Part shown: positions 35,200 to 46,294 of the stretch, piece after piece
Numbering within the stretch: the stretch's first letter is position 1
Layout: each line of letters begins with the position of its first letter
The notes under the pieces: generated by a model
The model's database searches: none
The model's input: the letters and a program-made list of their open reading frames with translations, nothing else
Told to the model about the DNA's origin: nothing
Program-made: the position numbers and the translations under genes
From: Chionoecetes opilio
Lineage: Eukaryota; Arthropoda; Malacostraca; Decapoda; Majidae
Assembly (NCBI GenBank): GCA_016584305.1
Contig: JACEEZ010009391.1
Span: forward strand, 80,001 to 144,000
DNA length: 64,000 nucleotides
Reading direction: 5' to 3'

Positions 35200-36160
35200 T
35201 GTGCACATTATCATGATCATTTCTCGTAAAACTAAGTTTATAGAAAGTTACAAACAACATGTCTTGAAGCAGTGCGAGTCTTTCAATTAATCTCTTATCA
35301 TCATCTTTTGGTGTGACTGCCTTGGTATAGTTATAGACAGACAACTATGGTAAACAACCCATTTGTTGACAACAGTGAGGTAAAGTAGCTAATGGTCTGG
35401 AAAATACTTTCACACTGCAGAGAATAAATAATTTTGTATATCAATTCACAGGCAAAACACTTCACTTAATACTGCACTGAGTAAATCAATATCAAGGTAC
35501 AAAAGATATTATTCAAGTTGAAAGGAATCTATATTATACAACCTTACATGACGGATACAATGATTCCCCTCTGCTAATTTCCAGCTTCAACAAATTACAT
35601 AAATACCTGCAACTTGAACGTTCCTTGAACCAGTAATCAAGGGTGCATCTCCTACACCCGAAACCCCCACACCGGAGGGCTGCCCGCGCCACACTACGAC
35701 TGCAATACTAACACAACTTTGAAAATGAATGTGTAAAAACATCATAACAATAGTTGTGGGCTGGAAAGCAAGGACCATCCTGTTATGGCGGTCATGTTGC
35801 TGTGTTGGGTGGACATTCTGGATATCATTTCCTGCTCTGGGTCTGATGTGGTGCATAGGTGTTAGTATTGTTGTAGGTGAAAAAGTGTTGTATGTTTTGT
35901 TGCCGTCTTTATGTGTTACTCTTGGAGGGTTTTGACCTACATTAATATTTCATTTCCTGCTGCTATAACTTCTGCATCAAATACAGGGTCATCAGCAAGG
36001 TTTTTTCAACAATAATATAGCCACAGATGAATTTCGGCAGCTGCTATCTTGGTCTTGGTAGCAATGTAAATTGAAAAACGTTCAGTATCGTCCAGTAGGG
36101 AGAGTGCGGGGGGGGGGGGAGTGACCGTTAATTAACGCAGCCCTGGCAGGTGTCCGTTAT
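35200..36160. other. Intergenic; no gene seen
   Basis: AT-rich sequence with short frames in both strands, none with a recognisable domain. A poly-G run lies at about 36108-36119. Confidence 0.5.
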
Positions 36161-36162
36161 AA

Positions 36163-39100
36163 TGGACGGGTTAAGTGACTTTTGACTTCAGTTCGTGATG
36201 CAAAGGTCTCCTTTGGCAGGGAAGTACCTTAGGATGATAGAAAAAGAAATATCTAAAGACACAAGTTAGATCCGCCTTCATATCGGATTTATACGCGTTT
36301 TTTCAAAATGGCCGCCATCATTTCGTCGAACGCCATATCTCTGCCTCTTTTAAACCTATAATGACAAATTTGGTGTCAAATTGTACATTTTCAGGGTCAA
36401 GGAATCCAACTAAATAAGATTCAAAGCTATAAAAGTAATAGTTTTCCCCTTACCATGACAATGGGTAAAATATACAAAAATATTGTAAATTCAAAGTGAT
36501 GTAAATGTAAGGTTTCATATTTTTACCTTTAAATAGGTTTTTTTTATACCTTTGGGAGTGTTTCCATCCTATCTGTTCCATAATGTTCAAGCAAATTTAT
36601 TTTTCATTCCCGATTAGAACGTCGATTAGAACATAGATATCCCATCCCTTGAGTAACCCCAAAAGCACAACTGCCATTATGGACACTCGTGATTGGAGTG
36701 TATGTTTCATATGTCAGTTACAGAAAAACAATGAAAAGACCATAGATCCATCATTATCTGTAAAACTAAAAAGTAATCATGACAAACGTTATACATGTTA
36801 CAAAGAAGTAGCTGATAATATCAAGGAGCTGAAGGACTTAGGTCAGTTCCCTGATTTTGTAGTAGTGAATGACATTTATAATAGTGGTGGTGGTATTAGT
36901 CATAGTAGCGATGGTGGTGGTGATCAAGACATAGTGATGCTGATGATGTCTAATCAAGTAGTATGGCATAAAAGCTGTAGGAGTGCCATTGACAAACAAA
37001 AAGTCGAGAGAGCCAGGAAAAAGCACTACACATCATAGGTGACAAACATCTATTAGCTAAACTAGTTGCTGGTGACTTGGTAGCTATTGATGCACCATAT
37101 CATCGTGTATGCCTGACTAGGCTCTACACTCTACAGAAGAGATGAAACTATTGGATGTGACATGACGGAAAATAATTATATTCGGGTCATCAGAGCACAT
37201 GTCCTCAGTGAATTGCTGGACTTCATTGAAGATAACCGTGGCTCGGGAGAATCACTCTCTATGGCGGACCTGACTGCTCCCTATGACAGGCACATAGCTG
37301 ATCTAGGATTTACATGTATCAAAGGCAATACGACACGCCTTCGGGAGAATATTGAACGGCTCATTCCTGACATCAAATCATTAAGATTGAATCTTGGTTG
37401 GTCGCTTGTATTTGATGATGACCTGAGCAAAGCTGTTGTGGACATGCAAAAATATTACAACTACAGATGTATCAACCGTCCTCAAAGCAGCCAAAATCCT
37501 GCGCCAAGAGTACCTTCCAATGAAGCAAGCTTTCACAGGTACCTTCTCAGCCTCCCATGAATCTAATAATGCAATCCCTCCCATGTTAAATATTTTCTAA
37601 ACATGCTTCTTGATGGATCAGGTATTGACCAGCCACCCCCTGGACCTTAAAAGTCCAAAGTTGACACATCCATTGGGCAGCAAATTATATTCAACTCAGT
37701 AAGATGCAGATCCAAGAAAGCTGACAAGTGTTCCTCGTCACATAAAAGAGAGAAACCCTAGCTTCGCTCTATCTGACAATGAAATTTCACCTCCAAACTG
37801 ATAGCGCATCTCTGGTGGATAGCATGCACAAGAGAGGACTATGTGTGTCAAATAATTGATTAAAAACATGCAGGACGCACATAGTTAATTCAGAGATCAA
37901 TCACTGGGACAAGATCGGCGTGATTGTCCCACCTCAAGCAGTCAAGGGTGTGTTCACTACTGGTGGTTTTGATAACATTGACCATAACTCATCATCAACA
38001 ACAGCAACAGCAGCACTTCTTGGAGCATCTATAAGTATTTAGCAGCACTTCGGTTCAGACTGAGAATACCATTGATATCCTAGATCCTGTTGAGAATGGG
38101 AAAAGACATGTTAAATCCCTGCCAGCGCATTACACAACCATTGATTTGGATGTTTCACTGCCAAATGATGGGGTCCTGTACGTTCCTGCTCTGAATACCA
38201 ACAGTCATCCTCATCCAGCTTCTCGTCCTCTCGCCAAGGTCATTAAAGAAGATTACCAATGGTTGGAGAGAGTCAGACACTTTGTGGGTAAAGAGAACCT
38301 TGAAGCTAACGATTGGATAGCATGGGCTGCATATTATGCCAGTATCACAGAGCCTACTTCATTTCCCATGAACAAATCGTACATGTTGCCATTATTTACA
38401 GAATCCCCTACAAGCCCCGCTATGGCTTGGCATGCAATGAAAGTCCTTCGCCAATCAATCAACTACCTAAATCCAGGTCAGACACCGGTCATGGTTGCTG
38501 ATCAACCTCTCTTTACATTGGCCACAAAATTCAGTGGAAGTTCCCCCAGACATAACTTGGTGAAAATTCCTTCCTGGTGACGTTGGGGCATTCAATGCAT
38601 ACAGAGAAGATGTAGTGGAATATGTCTGGTGACTGGTTGGATGGCATGGGTGGACCACAGCTCTTACAAACAGTGGTATCTCAACGAGTTGGCAAAGCCC
38701 AATCATTCATTGGTGTTCATCATATCTGCAGAACCCGGTATATGCATCAGGTGTCGGCAGCTGCTCTCTGTGCTATAACATAACAGCTATAACATAAGTA
38801 AATATATGAGATCTTCGGAATTGTCAGCGGTCATTTTGAAAGAATTATTATTATTTTTTTTACCTTAATAATCATGATTTGGGGAAATTTTTTATTCCTA
38901 CAGCTTTGATTCTTATTTAATTGGATTTCTTGACCCTGAAAATGTACAATTTGACACCAAATTTGTCATTATACCTTTAAAAGTGCCAGAGATATGGCGT
39001 TTGACAAAAAATTGGCGGCCATTTTGAAAAAACGCGTATAATTCCGATACGAAGCTAGATCTAACTTGTGTCTTTGGATAATATATTTTCAATCACCCTA

Positions 39101-39179
39101 AGGTACTTTCATGCCAAAGGGGACCTTTGCATCATGACCTTAAGTTAACAGCCTATTTTTTGCTCTTAACCCGTCCACT
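36163..39179. mobile_element. About 3.0-kb element with roughly 290-bp terminal inverted repeats
   Basis: The left arm (36163 to about 36450) begins TGGACGGGTTAAG. It contains ATGCAAAGGTC, AGTACCTTAGG, AAAGACACAAGTTAGATC, ATACGCGTTTTTTCAAAATGG, ACGCCATATCTCTG and TTTGGTGTCAAATTGTACAT. The right arm (about 38880-39179) carries the same blocks, inverted. Identity looks roughly 80-85% by eye. The interior is one decayed coding unit on +. No target-site duplication is clear. Superfamily not assigned. The arms are far longer than those of the other small TIR elements in the window. Confidence 0.8.
36679..38780 (+). pseudogene. Unassigned element-encoded protein, broken by stops and shifts
   Basis: Collinear + strand pieces form one decayed protein. 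The first (from ATG 36679) has WSVCFICQ and VVWHKSCR, a Cys/His pattern suggesting a zinc-binding N-terminus, then KVERARKK and a stop. Next come VAGDLVAIDAPYHRVCLTRL, an LRENIERLIPDIKS region (37162-37560), VFTTGGFDNIDHNSSSTTA (about 37948-38005), and AMAWHAMKVLRQSINYLNPG leading to VMVADQPLFTLA (about 38420-38525). Last is GWTTALTNSG with HHICRTRYMHQVSAAAL (to about 38770). Conserved-looking acidic sites (D in FDNID, D in VADQPL) might belong to a nuclease fold. That is speculation. I recall similar anonymous proteins in other invertebrate genomes but know no named family. Confidence 0.6.
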
Positions 39180-40179
39180 ATTAGGAGATTTGTAATGTAA
39201 GGTCTTCAGTGCTCGAGGTGCTTAAAGTAATCGTCCAGACCATTTCATCATTCCTGATTTAATGCAATCAAATCATAGCCATTAACGAGTATATCAACAA
39301 TACGTCGTCACTTTTTGTATCCAGTCAGCCGTTTTTAAATAATCCGCAATCAAAATCTGCAAATTCCCCGAGTTTTCAAAACGCTCTCAAGGTTTGCAGA
39401 CGCTCATGCTCAGGCTCGGTGACGTAGCATCAGGGAGGCTCATCTTCCCGCGCTTGATCAGAGGCACGTAAACACAGAGATAAATATAGTACTTGAAGAT
39501 ATTTGGGTGTTTCTGATAGATTTTTTTTGCTATATGCCACATGCATGCATCCTTTATGGGTGTTGCAAGACAGCTGTGCCTTTCGAGAAAAGTTTGCACA
39601 CGGAAAGGAGTGGCGTGTGTAGGGTGATACACGCCTATAGTGTGTTGGGGCGAGCAGTTGTGTTGAAAAATGGTGTGTAGTGAGGGTACACATCGGGTGA
39701 AAGACTGGGTAAGAGTGTGCAGCGCGACTAGTCGCCTACCCAGTGTGTGGGGTTGGGACGACGAGTGTGAGGTGAGCCTGTGTACACGGGTGTGCTGGAC
39801 AAGGGCGGCGCCCCCCCCGTAAGACAGTGACTCAGTCCAAAACCATACCAGACCAGGTGGCCCTGTTAGACAGGGACGCCAGGACTGGCAGCAGCGGTGG
39901 ACCACCACGACTGTGAGGCTTTGCCTCTTAACAAGACCAAGTAAACCAAGTAAACCAGTTATGGAGTGGGCGTGCCCTGTGGTGAGAGACCCTGTGGTGG
40001 TGTGGCTGTCACACTTTCTGCCTTCCCGCCCGCATATTTTCCAACTCTATGCTGTAGTTAATGCTAGTATGTGGTTTCCGAGTAATGACGTTTGACTGTA
40101 GCTCCAAAACTAACCATAGGATTTTCTCGAAAGTACCTTCATTGTGATTCCCGCACACACATGGTTTAACCTAATTTAC
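39180..40179. other. No gene supported
   Basis: A 173-codon open frame runs on the - strand (39387-39908) without a recognisable domain. GGTGTAG/GTGTGGGG text is weakly repetitive. At 40075-40165 a segment with CTGTAGCTCC.AAACTAACCA and CATTGTGATTCCC recurs at 46495-46590, a dispersed repeat. Confidence 0.4.
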
Positions 40180-40418
40180 CAATCCATGTTTTGGAGAAGT
40201 GCCAGGTCCTCCTGCTGAACCTCAGGCTCTGCTAACACCTGTTAATCCACCTCGTACTCGGGCTCAAACATATAGGATCCCATGACAATCTGAGGTTCGT
40301 TTTCCTCATAGTGTACGCGACCAGCGTCATTTCTTTCGGTGTCAGATTGAGCATCGTACTCTAGATCTGTCACAGCGACAGATTCACTGTCTGACACCGA
40401 AATACAATCGCTCATCAT
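40180..40418 (-). pseudogene. N-terminal fragment resembling P2X7-intracellular-like proteins
   Basis: On the - strand an ATG at 40418 opens MMSDCISVSDSESVAVTDLE, an acidic leader, then GSYMFEPEYEVD and a TAA (40242-40244). The frame resumes with EPEVQQEDLALLQNMDW. It stops at ATGGATTG/GTAAAT, which could be a 5' splice donor. In invertebrate proteins with the P2X purinoceptor 7 intracellular (Cys/His zinc) domain, the order Y.FEPE...E..L.N.DWC.C is the lead-in to the domain. Here the Cys-rich domain is absent downstream and a stop interrupts the lead-in. Read as a dead or retroposed fragment. The family assignment is from memory. Confidence 0.4.
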
Positions 40419-40706
40419 AACATTTGCCGACAGGGGTCAGACAGAGTGTCTGCGGGCGTCCCTGTTCTGACGTCATCAATAACAGTTGTAGCCCTGTTGG
40501 AGGGAAGATTTTTTTTTCGCGCACTTTTTACAAAAGTCGTGTTTTTACGGAAATAAGGCCTGGAAATCAATTATTTTTGGTGGATTAGGTGATTTGAATG
40601 TACATTCAACATAATTCGGCAAAAAAAAAATGGGTCTGGACGATTACTTTAATGTGTTAGAGGCGATGTGGAGGCTGGCTGACGAAGTGGATGGCACAGA
40701 GGAGAC

Positions 40707-40709
<3 letters not shown>

Positions 40710-40777
<68 letters not shown>
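40710..40777. repeat. (TA)n microsatellite
   Basis: About 34 uninterrupted TA units. Confidence 0.95.
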
Positions 40778-40781
<4 letters not shown>

Positions 40782-41516
40782 CTCATCAACATGTGTTAGC
40801 ATTAACGTTCATGCAAGTATAGTCAACAAAATCCACATAAAAAGCACCTTAACCCTTTCACTGCTGGACACAGAATATTCAGTGCTACTATAGCGTGCGG
40901 TCTACATTGGGTCTGCAGTCTACGGTACCCTAATGTGCGGTCTACCAAGATCCCACCTGATCTGACCTGACCTGACTACCGCATAGCTGTAATGTGCAGT
41001 CTGACAAGACCACACCTGACCTGAGTACAGACCCTACTCAACCTTATAAAATAGGGATCAACGAAGTAATGTCTCAGTATCCTCAGTATTCAAGCCGATA
41101 ACATCATTCTGACACACTTAACCCTCTACAATGCTGTTGAAAGAATTCTACAGAAGTGTCATCTTGACAGAAGAAACAGCAGCTACATTTATATGTGAAA
41201 ACAATTTTCTGAACGCACCACAAGAAGCACAGAGCCTTGTCATCGATGTGGTAGTGTTATGCAAGAAAAAAGAAAACTTTCTTTTGTTTGTCTGTTTTGT
41301 TTTACTATAATACTCTACTGTATGATAGACAATAAATATCATATTGCAATAGTAAGTTGCAGCCTGAAGTGTAAGAGTGTAGAGAGTAAGAAATGTAGAC
41401 CGCACGCTATAGTGTAAAATGACCTAGTAGACCGCACGCTATAGTGCAAACAAGTGATTGTGGGCCCTTCAGACCCATGTACGTATTGATGGTTGTAGAA
41501 GTAGTATATATTAGAC

Positions 41517-42193
41517 CAGGGTTTCTCAAACTGGGGGTCGCGAAAGTCTTCTAGGGGGTCGCAAGATTTCTTGAATGTGCAAAATACATTAAAGAACACA
41601 ATAATCATAATTAAAAAAAAAAAATTCATATCTATTTCCAGTATAAAACAAAACAATGAGTATGCCTTCCTAGGCTTTAATAAATTACTAATACAAAAGT
41701 ACAGTTACATAATCTGACTCTGAGAAAAGAGTTGATCCTTTGTCCTCCCTCCCCTTTCCGCCAAGCCCTCACCACCACGCTCACACGTCCAGTATACTTG
41801 TATCATCGCTGCCCGACCCTTGTTAATGCATTACAAATGCACATCACAAGTCTAAACTTAATTTAGGTTAGACTTATTTCTTCAATGCGTGTAAAACAAG
41901 AATATAGGATATAAATTGCACTGATTACGGTATCATTTATGTATTCATAATGTTGTACGGAATATATAATACTTTAGAATGTTATGATACGACTCTAGTC
42001 ACTCTACCTATGTGTGGGTATGTGTGAGTTTGTGTGTGCGTGTGTGTAAAGAGAGAGAGAGAGAGAGAAAAAAAAAGGAGAGAATGAATGTAAATGTGTC
42101 AGATTGTCAGAAATGCTTTCGTAAGGATGGGGGGTCCTAAGCCTTTCGAAATTATTTGGAGGGGTCGCCGGCCAAAAAGTTTGAGAACCTCTG
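41517..42193. mobile_element. Non-autonomous hAT element with 8-bp TSD
   Basis: The ends CAGGGTTTCTCAAACT and (right end, reverse complement) CAGAGGTTCTCAAACT are classic hAT termini. TATTAGAC flanks both sides exactly (41509-41516 and 42194-42201), the 8-bp duplication expected of hAT. The 677-bp interior contains no transposase. The first 40 bases inside the left end (GGGGGTCGCGAAAG) echo the right end (GGGGTCGCCGGCC). Confidence 0.92.
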
Positions 42194-42387
42194 TATTAGA
42201 CAACAATTTGAGTGCAAACTCCAATCGTGTTGTTGCTGTCGTTGGTCACTGGTCAAAGTGCCTCGGGGTAGACCACGTTCTGTGTGATTCCACGGAGCAA
42301 CACTTCGACGGCATCAGCACAGCCAACCCTTGACAGGCTGACGTAGAGTTGGCCGTGCGTGGAGTATATTAGAATATCGACCCCAAG

Positions 42388-42403
42388 CACGCACGCACAT
42401 GCA

Positions 42404-42457
<54 letters not shown>
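42388..42457. repeat. (GCAC)n/(CA)n microsatellite
   Basis: A GCAC/GCACAT block passes into about 18 CA units. Confidence 0.9.
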
Positions 42458-42461
<4 letters not shown>

Positions 42462-42884
42462 ATAAGTCCATGAGTCTACGGAGTTAGTGAAATGCGGCAA
42501 GACTTTATTGCAGAGTTTCTTCCTGTAATCTACCTAATACTCCTAAAAGTGTTTTTAGCCCAAAACCCCCCTTCAAAATTATTCAATCGACATGGGACCA
42601 AGCCGCTTACCACCTACGACGTATTTGCGATTTTTTGAGCCTCCTCCCATCAAAATTGAATTTACAGTTTCGGCTGCCCAAAACAGACTGACAGACACAC
42701 GGCTACTCCTATAGTATATTAGATGTCCCGGTATGCCGCACGCTATAGTAGCACTGAATATTTTACATATGGTCACTGCTGGGCTCAGGGAGACGAATTG
42801 ATTTTGTCAGGTACTTGAGAAGATTTTGAGGGTGCAGTTTTATGATAAGGGAGGATGGAAGGTGTCCTTCCAGGGGAGATAAAG

Positions 42885-42885
<1 letters not shown>

Positions 42886-42944
<59 letters not shown>
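42886..42944. repeat. (TC)n microsatellite
   Basis: About 29 TC units with one interruption. Confidence 0.95.
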
Positions 42945-42946
<2 letters not shown>

Positions 42947-42971
42947 AAAACAAAAAACAAAAACAAAAAAA

Positions 42972-43108
42972 ATTATATATATATATATATATATATTAAT
43001 ATATAAAATATTAATTTATATTTAATATATAAAAAATATATATAAAATATTAATATATATATTATATAAAAAAGTTTTAAAAAAAATAGGTGCTACTATA
43101 GCGTACGG
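42972..43108. repeat. AT-rich block, copy 1 of a direct duplication
   Basis: AAATATATATAAAATATTAA, followed by TATATATTATATAAAAAAGT, then AGGTGCTACTATAG. It recurs at about 43725-43797. Confidence 0.8.
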
Positions 43109-43219
43109 TAATATATATCATAGAGAACTATACTCTTGAGTGCAGACTGAGCACAAAAGACCCGCTCAGCCATGCCGTAGTAGGCCGAGAACAGGAGACG
43201 CTGTTAATTATTAACACAT

Positions 43220-43410
43220 CGCTACATCAAATATACATCTGTCAATGTCTGTGAGTGTTTGTCAATGTCTGAGGTGTCTGTAAGTGTATGTGAGGTGTCT
43301 GTTAGGTGTATGTCAGTGTCTGTCAGGGTCTGTGAGGTGTCTGTCATTGTCTTTCAGTGTCTGTGAGGTGTCTGTCAGTGTGTGAGGTGTTTGTCAGTGT
43401 CAATATCTTA
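43220..43410. repeat. Minisatellite, TGTCTGTGAGGTGTCTGTCAG-type unit
   Basis: About ten degenerate copies of a 10-20 bp unit made of GTGTCTGT, GAGGTGT and GTCAGTG. Confidence 0.8.
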
Positions 43411-43515
43411 AGTGAAAGTGATATATTTTGAACTTAAAACACTTCTGAATTGTGCTGTGCGGCAGTCGGCCTACTACGGACAGAGGCGCCGGGCGGGTCT
43501 ATCCTCAAGAGTATA

Positions 43516-43625
<110 letters not shown>

Positions 43626-43689
43626 GAAAAAACTAAAAAATAAATAAAAAATAAAATAAATATGGAAAATCGAAAAATAAATATATAAA

Positions 43690-43797
43690 AATATACATAT
43701 ATAAATAAATAAATAAAAAAAAAAATATAAAAAATATATATAAAATATTAATATATATATTATATAAAAAAGTTTTAAAAAAATAGGTGCTACTATA
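43690..43797. repeat. AT-rich block, copy 2 of a direct duplication
   Basis: Same text as about 43020-43105, ending AGGTGCTACTATAG. It supports duplication of a unit containing the CTACTATAG terminus. Confidence 0.75.
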
Positions 43798-43843
43798 GGT
43801 CTATACTAGGTATATAGGTAAGTATTTTTTGTTTATGTCGGCC

Positions 43844-44424
43844 CAGGGGCGCAGCCAGAAATGTATTGGGGGTAGGGGGGGGTGCATCTGGTCTTCCGTC
43901 CTCCCGTCCAAATCGTGTAATGTTTGATTCATCTCTTCCTCTTGGCTTCGTCGATGCTCACACATAAAGTGCAGTACGTAAGTTCTATAAAGTATATGCG
44001 TCAATAGAAGACTTTCTACTCAGAATTGCATATTCTTTCAGTTCTCCAAACATGTGACATGTGTGAGGAAAGAAATGGGAGCGATAGAAAAGGCTTATCC
44101 ACATTTCATCTGATCTGATCTGATACCGAGTATTTCTTGCATATGGCCCATACTCGGTATCAGATCAGATGAAATGTGGATAAGCCTTTTCTATCGCTCT
44201 CATTTCTTTCCTCACACATGTCACATGTTTGGAGAACTGAAAGAATATGCAATTCTGAGTAGAAAGTCTTCTATTGACGCATATACTTTATAGAACTTAC
44301 GTACTGCACTTTATGTGTGAGCATCGACGAAGCCAAGAGGAAGAGATGAATCAAACATTACACCATTTGGACGGGAGGACGGAAGACCAGATGCACCCCT
44401 AATACATTTCTGGCTGCGCCCCTG
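43844..44424. mobile_element. 581-bp near-perfect palindrome (foldback element)
   Basis: The left arm runs from CAGGGGCGCAGCCAG (43844) to ATACCGAGTAT (about 44135). The right arm starts ATACTCGGTAT (about 44152) and ends CTGGCTGCGCCCCTG (44424). Arms are about 275-290 bp with very few differences. The loop is about 17 bases (TTCTTGCATATGGCC). The termini match the CAAGGGCGTAGCCAG ends at 3290-3580 apart from two bases. No coding capacity and no clear target-site duplication. Confidence 0.9.
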
Positions 44425-44833
44425 CTGATGCCACCTCTAGCCATCAAAAACCAAGATTGTTTACCATTTCATCCATTTCCTTCGCCTCAAATGCTTTGAC
44501 CACCAGCTATATAGCTATGTTTTATGTACAGAACTACCAATCATCCTGTTACTCACCTCCTGCACCTCTGTGGAAAGTCTTTACCCTCTTTCTCAACGCT
44601 GCTACTGTCTGCCCTGCACGCGCGCCCTTCTGGGGTGAACACTAAACACTGTATGACTGAACACTTGAACTGAATACACGGACGTCACGCGGCAAGACAA
44701 CACCTGCTAAATGCTGATGTAAACACCACCAGGATCGGTCTGTTTATGAGGTGCAGTCCGCCTTTGTTTACTATAAGAAAACGCGAGCTGCGCATGCGCG
44801 GATACGAATATTTTTTAGTAAATTGATGTAAAG

Positions 44834-45687
44834 CCAAAGACGGTATACTAAAGAAAGACTGGAAAGCTTCAAAATAAGGTGTAGTAAAGGCTAACTGGTT
44901 ACTCTTTAGTTCTTTCGTCCACTAGGTGAGGGCGTTAGCGTCAATTGAGCTATGACTATTCTAAAGACACGAAGTGTGAATTGTACAATGCAGATATGTA
45001 GATTAAGGAACATGTTTTACTACATTGCCTGGAAATCAACATATACGGATGAAATCGTTGATGTTACAACACCATGTAAAGGAAACCAAAACAGTCATTT
45101 GGAATTTCTTAATTTACGTAAAACAAATAGGAACAACAAAATCAGTGGATCTTTTTCACATATGTCAAAATAGACACCAAGGAACTATATTGTGGGCAGA
45201 AATTAAATAAATTCCGTAATTAAACACTAGGTGGTGCCGTTGCAAAATCAGTAGTCAGTACCTCCTTTGCAATCATCATCTCGCGTGGTTGTTTACAATT
45301 TTACATCTTTGAATCAACTCAGACGTCCAGTCGTCGACTCGTCCACTCTTTGAGCTAGCGTGGTGGTGGCAAGACGTGTATGCTCCTGGTCCTCCACAGA
45401 GATATTACCGCTACTACCGCTTCCCTGACCACGACACTACACTACGTTGTACTGTGTGCCTGGTTATACATATATGACACCAATTTCACTTAATATATCT
45501 AAAATTTTCCCTGAAATATTAGAAAATAAAAGGCTAGCAATATCTGGAACCACTGAGGTAGTTTTTCGTCCACTCAATAGATGGCGCTCTAAACACAAGA
45601 ATCGGGTGCTATCTGGCATCTTTTTGGCTACACTTATTTATGTTGGATAGGAATATTTCCCGTCTTTCTTTAGTATACAGTCTTTGG
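44834..45687. mobile_element. 854-bp TIR element with 5-bp TAAAG duplication
   Basis: The left end CCAAAGACGGTATACTAAAG (44834 onward) is repeated inverted at 45662-45687 over 26 bp with one mismatch. TAAAG flanks both ends (44829-44833 and 45688-45692). Two internal motifs, TTCGTCCACTAGGTGAGGGCG and TTCGTCCACTCAATAGATGGCG, are similar to each other. No transposase is visible. Terminal bases and duplication length do not point to one known superfamily. Confidence 0.8.
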
Positions 45688-45692
45688 TAAAG

Positions 45693-46294
45693 CCCTGTCC
45701 ACACTGTGCCTCATGCGTAGATACACGAGGCAGGTGAATGTGTTGAAATACGACCCGCGCGTCCCGACTGTGCCTCACCGCCATGGCAGGGATGTGACGC
45801 TCCGTCACAAGATTGATTGATGTTCATTTCAATTTTTGACCACCTAAATATTTTTACCTTGAGACGTATCATATACCGTCAGAATCGGAAAAGTGTGTTG
45901 CTTCCGAGACAGTAAATAAACATGCAATGCAAGCAAAATTAAATGAATAACAAGGAGTTGAATAAAAAAAGGTGAGAGGAAATGTTTTTTAAGCACTATT
46001 TCGCTTTGGTATCATTATCTTATTCTTGCTATAGTATACTGTAATTTATTTATATTCATGACACGCAGTAATGTCTCGTGAAGATGATGGTATGTTCAGT
46101 CTTCCTAAATATCATCTTTTTCATCTGGTAGTTTGATAATACGATCACTGGGGCAGCACTGGGGAACTACAACACGTCCCTCGAATCGGGAAGGGTTGGA
46201 TTCGCTCCGCACGACGCGCGCGGTGTTGAAAACCTCGATTTACAACTCCGCCAGCCTCACCGCCAGCCTCATGAGCCCTAGTCTGGACGGGCCC
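45693..46294. mobile_element. Degenerate TIR element (GCCCTGTCCACAC ends)
   Basis: The left end CCCTGTCCACACTGTGCCTC and the right end, whose reverse complement is GGGCCCGTCCAGACTAGGGC, are imperfect inverted repeats. Both are followed by GAGGC/GCCTC-rich subterminal text. It abuts the TAAAG-flanked element. The style resembles the 27388-27838 element (GGCCTATCCAGACGAG). Confidence 0.45.

Larger units (their letters stand above)
40874..42762. mobile_element. TIR element with CAGTGCTACTATAGCGTGCG ends, containing a hAT insertion
   Basis: CAGTGCTACTATAGCGTGCG at 40880-40899, plus one more G, is repeated exactly inverted at 42736-42756. Each copy is bordered outside by AATATT, which could be a 6-bp target-site duplication but is itself palindromic. 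Two more inward-facing copies of GTAGACCGCACGCTATAG lie at 41395-41412 and 41427-41444, so several related ends are clustered. The interior also holds the separate hAT element at 41517-42193. Superfamily not assigned. Confidence 0.55.

Noticed and set aside
39387..39908. 173-codon open frame on -
   Set aside because: No recognisable family, and it does not supply the Cys-rich domain expected after the P2X7-like fragment.
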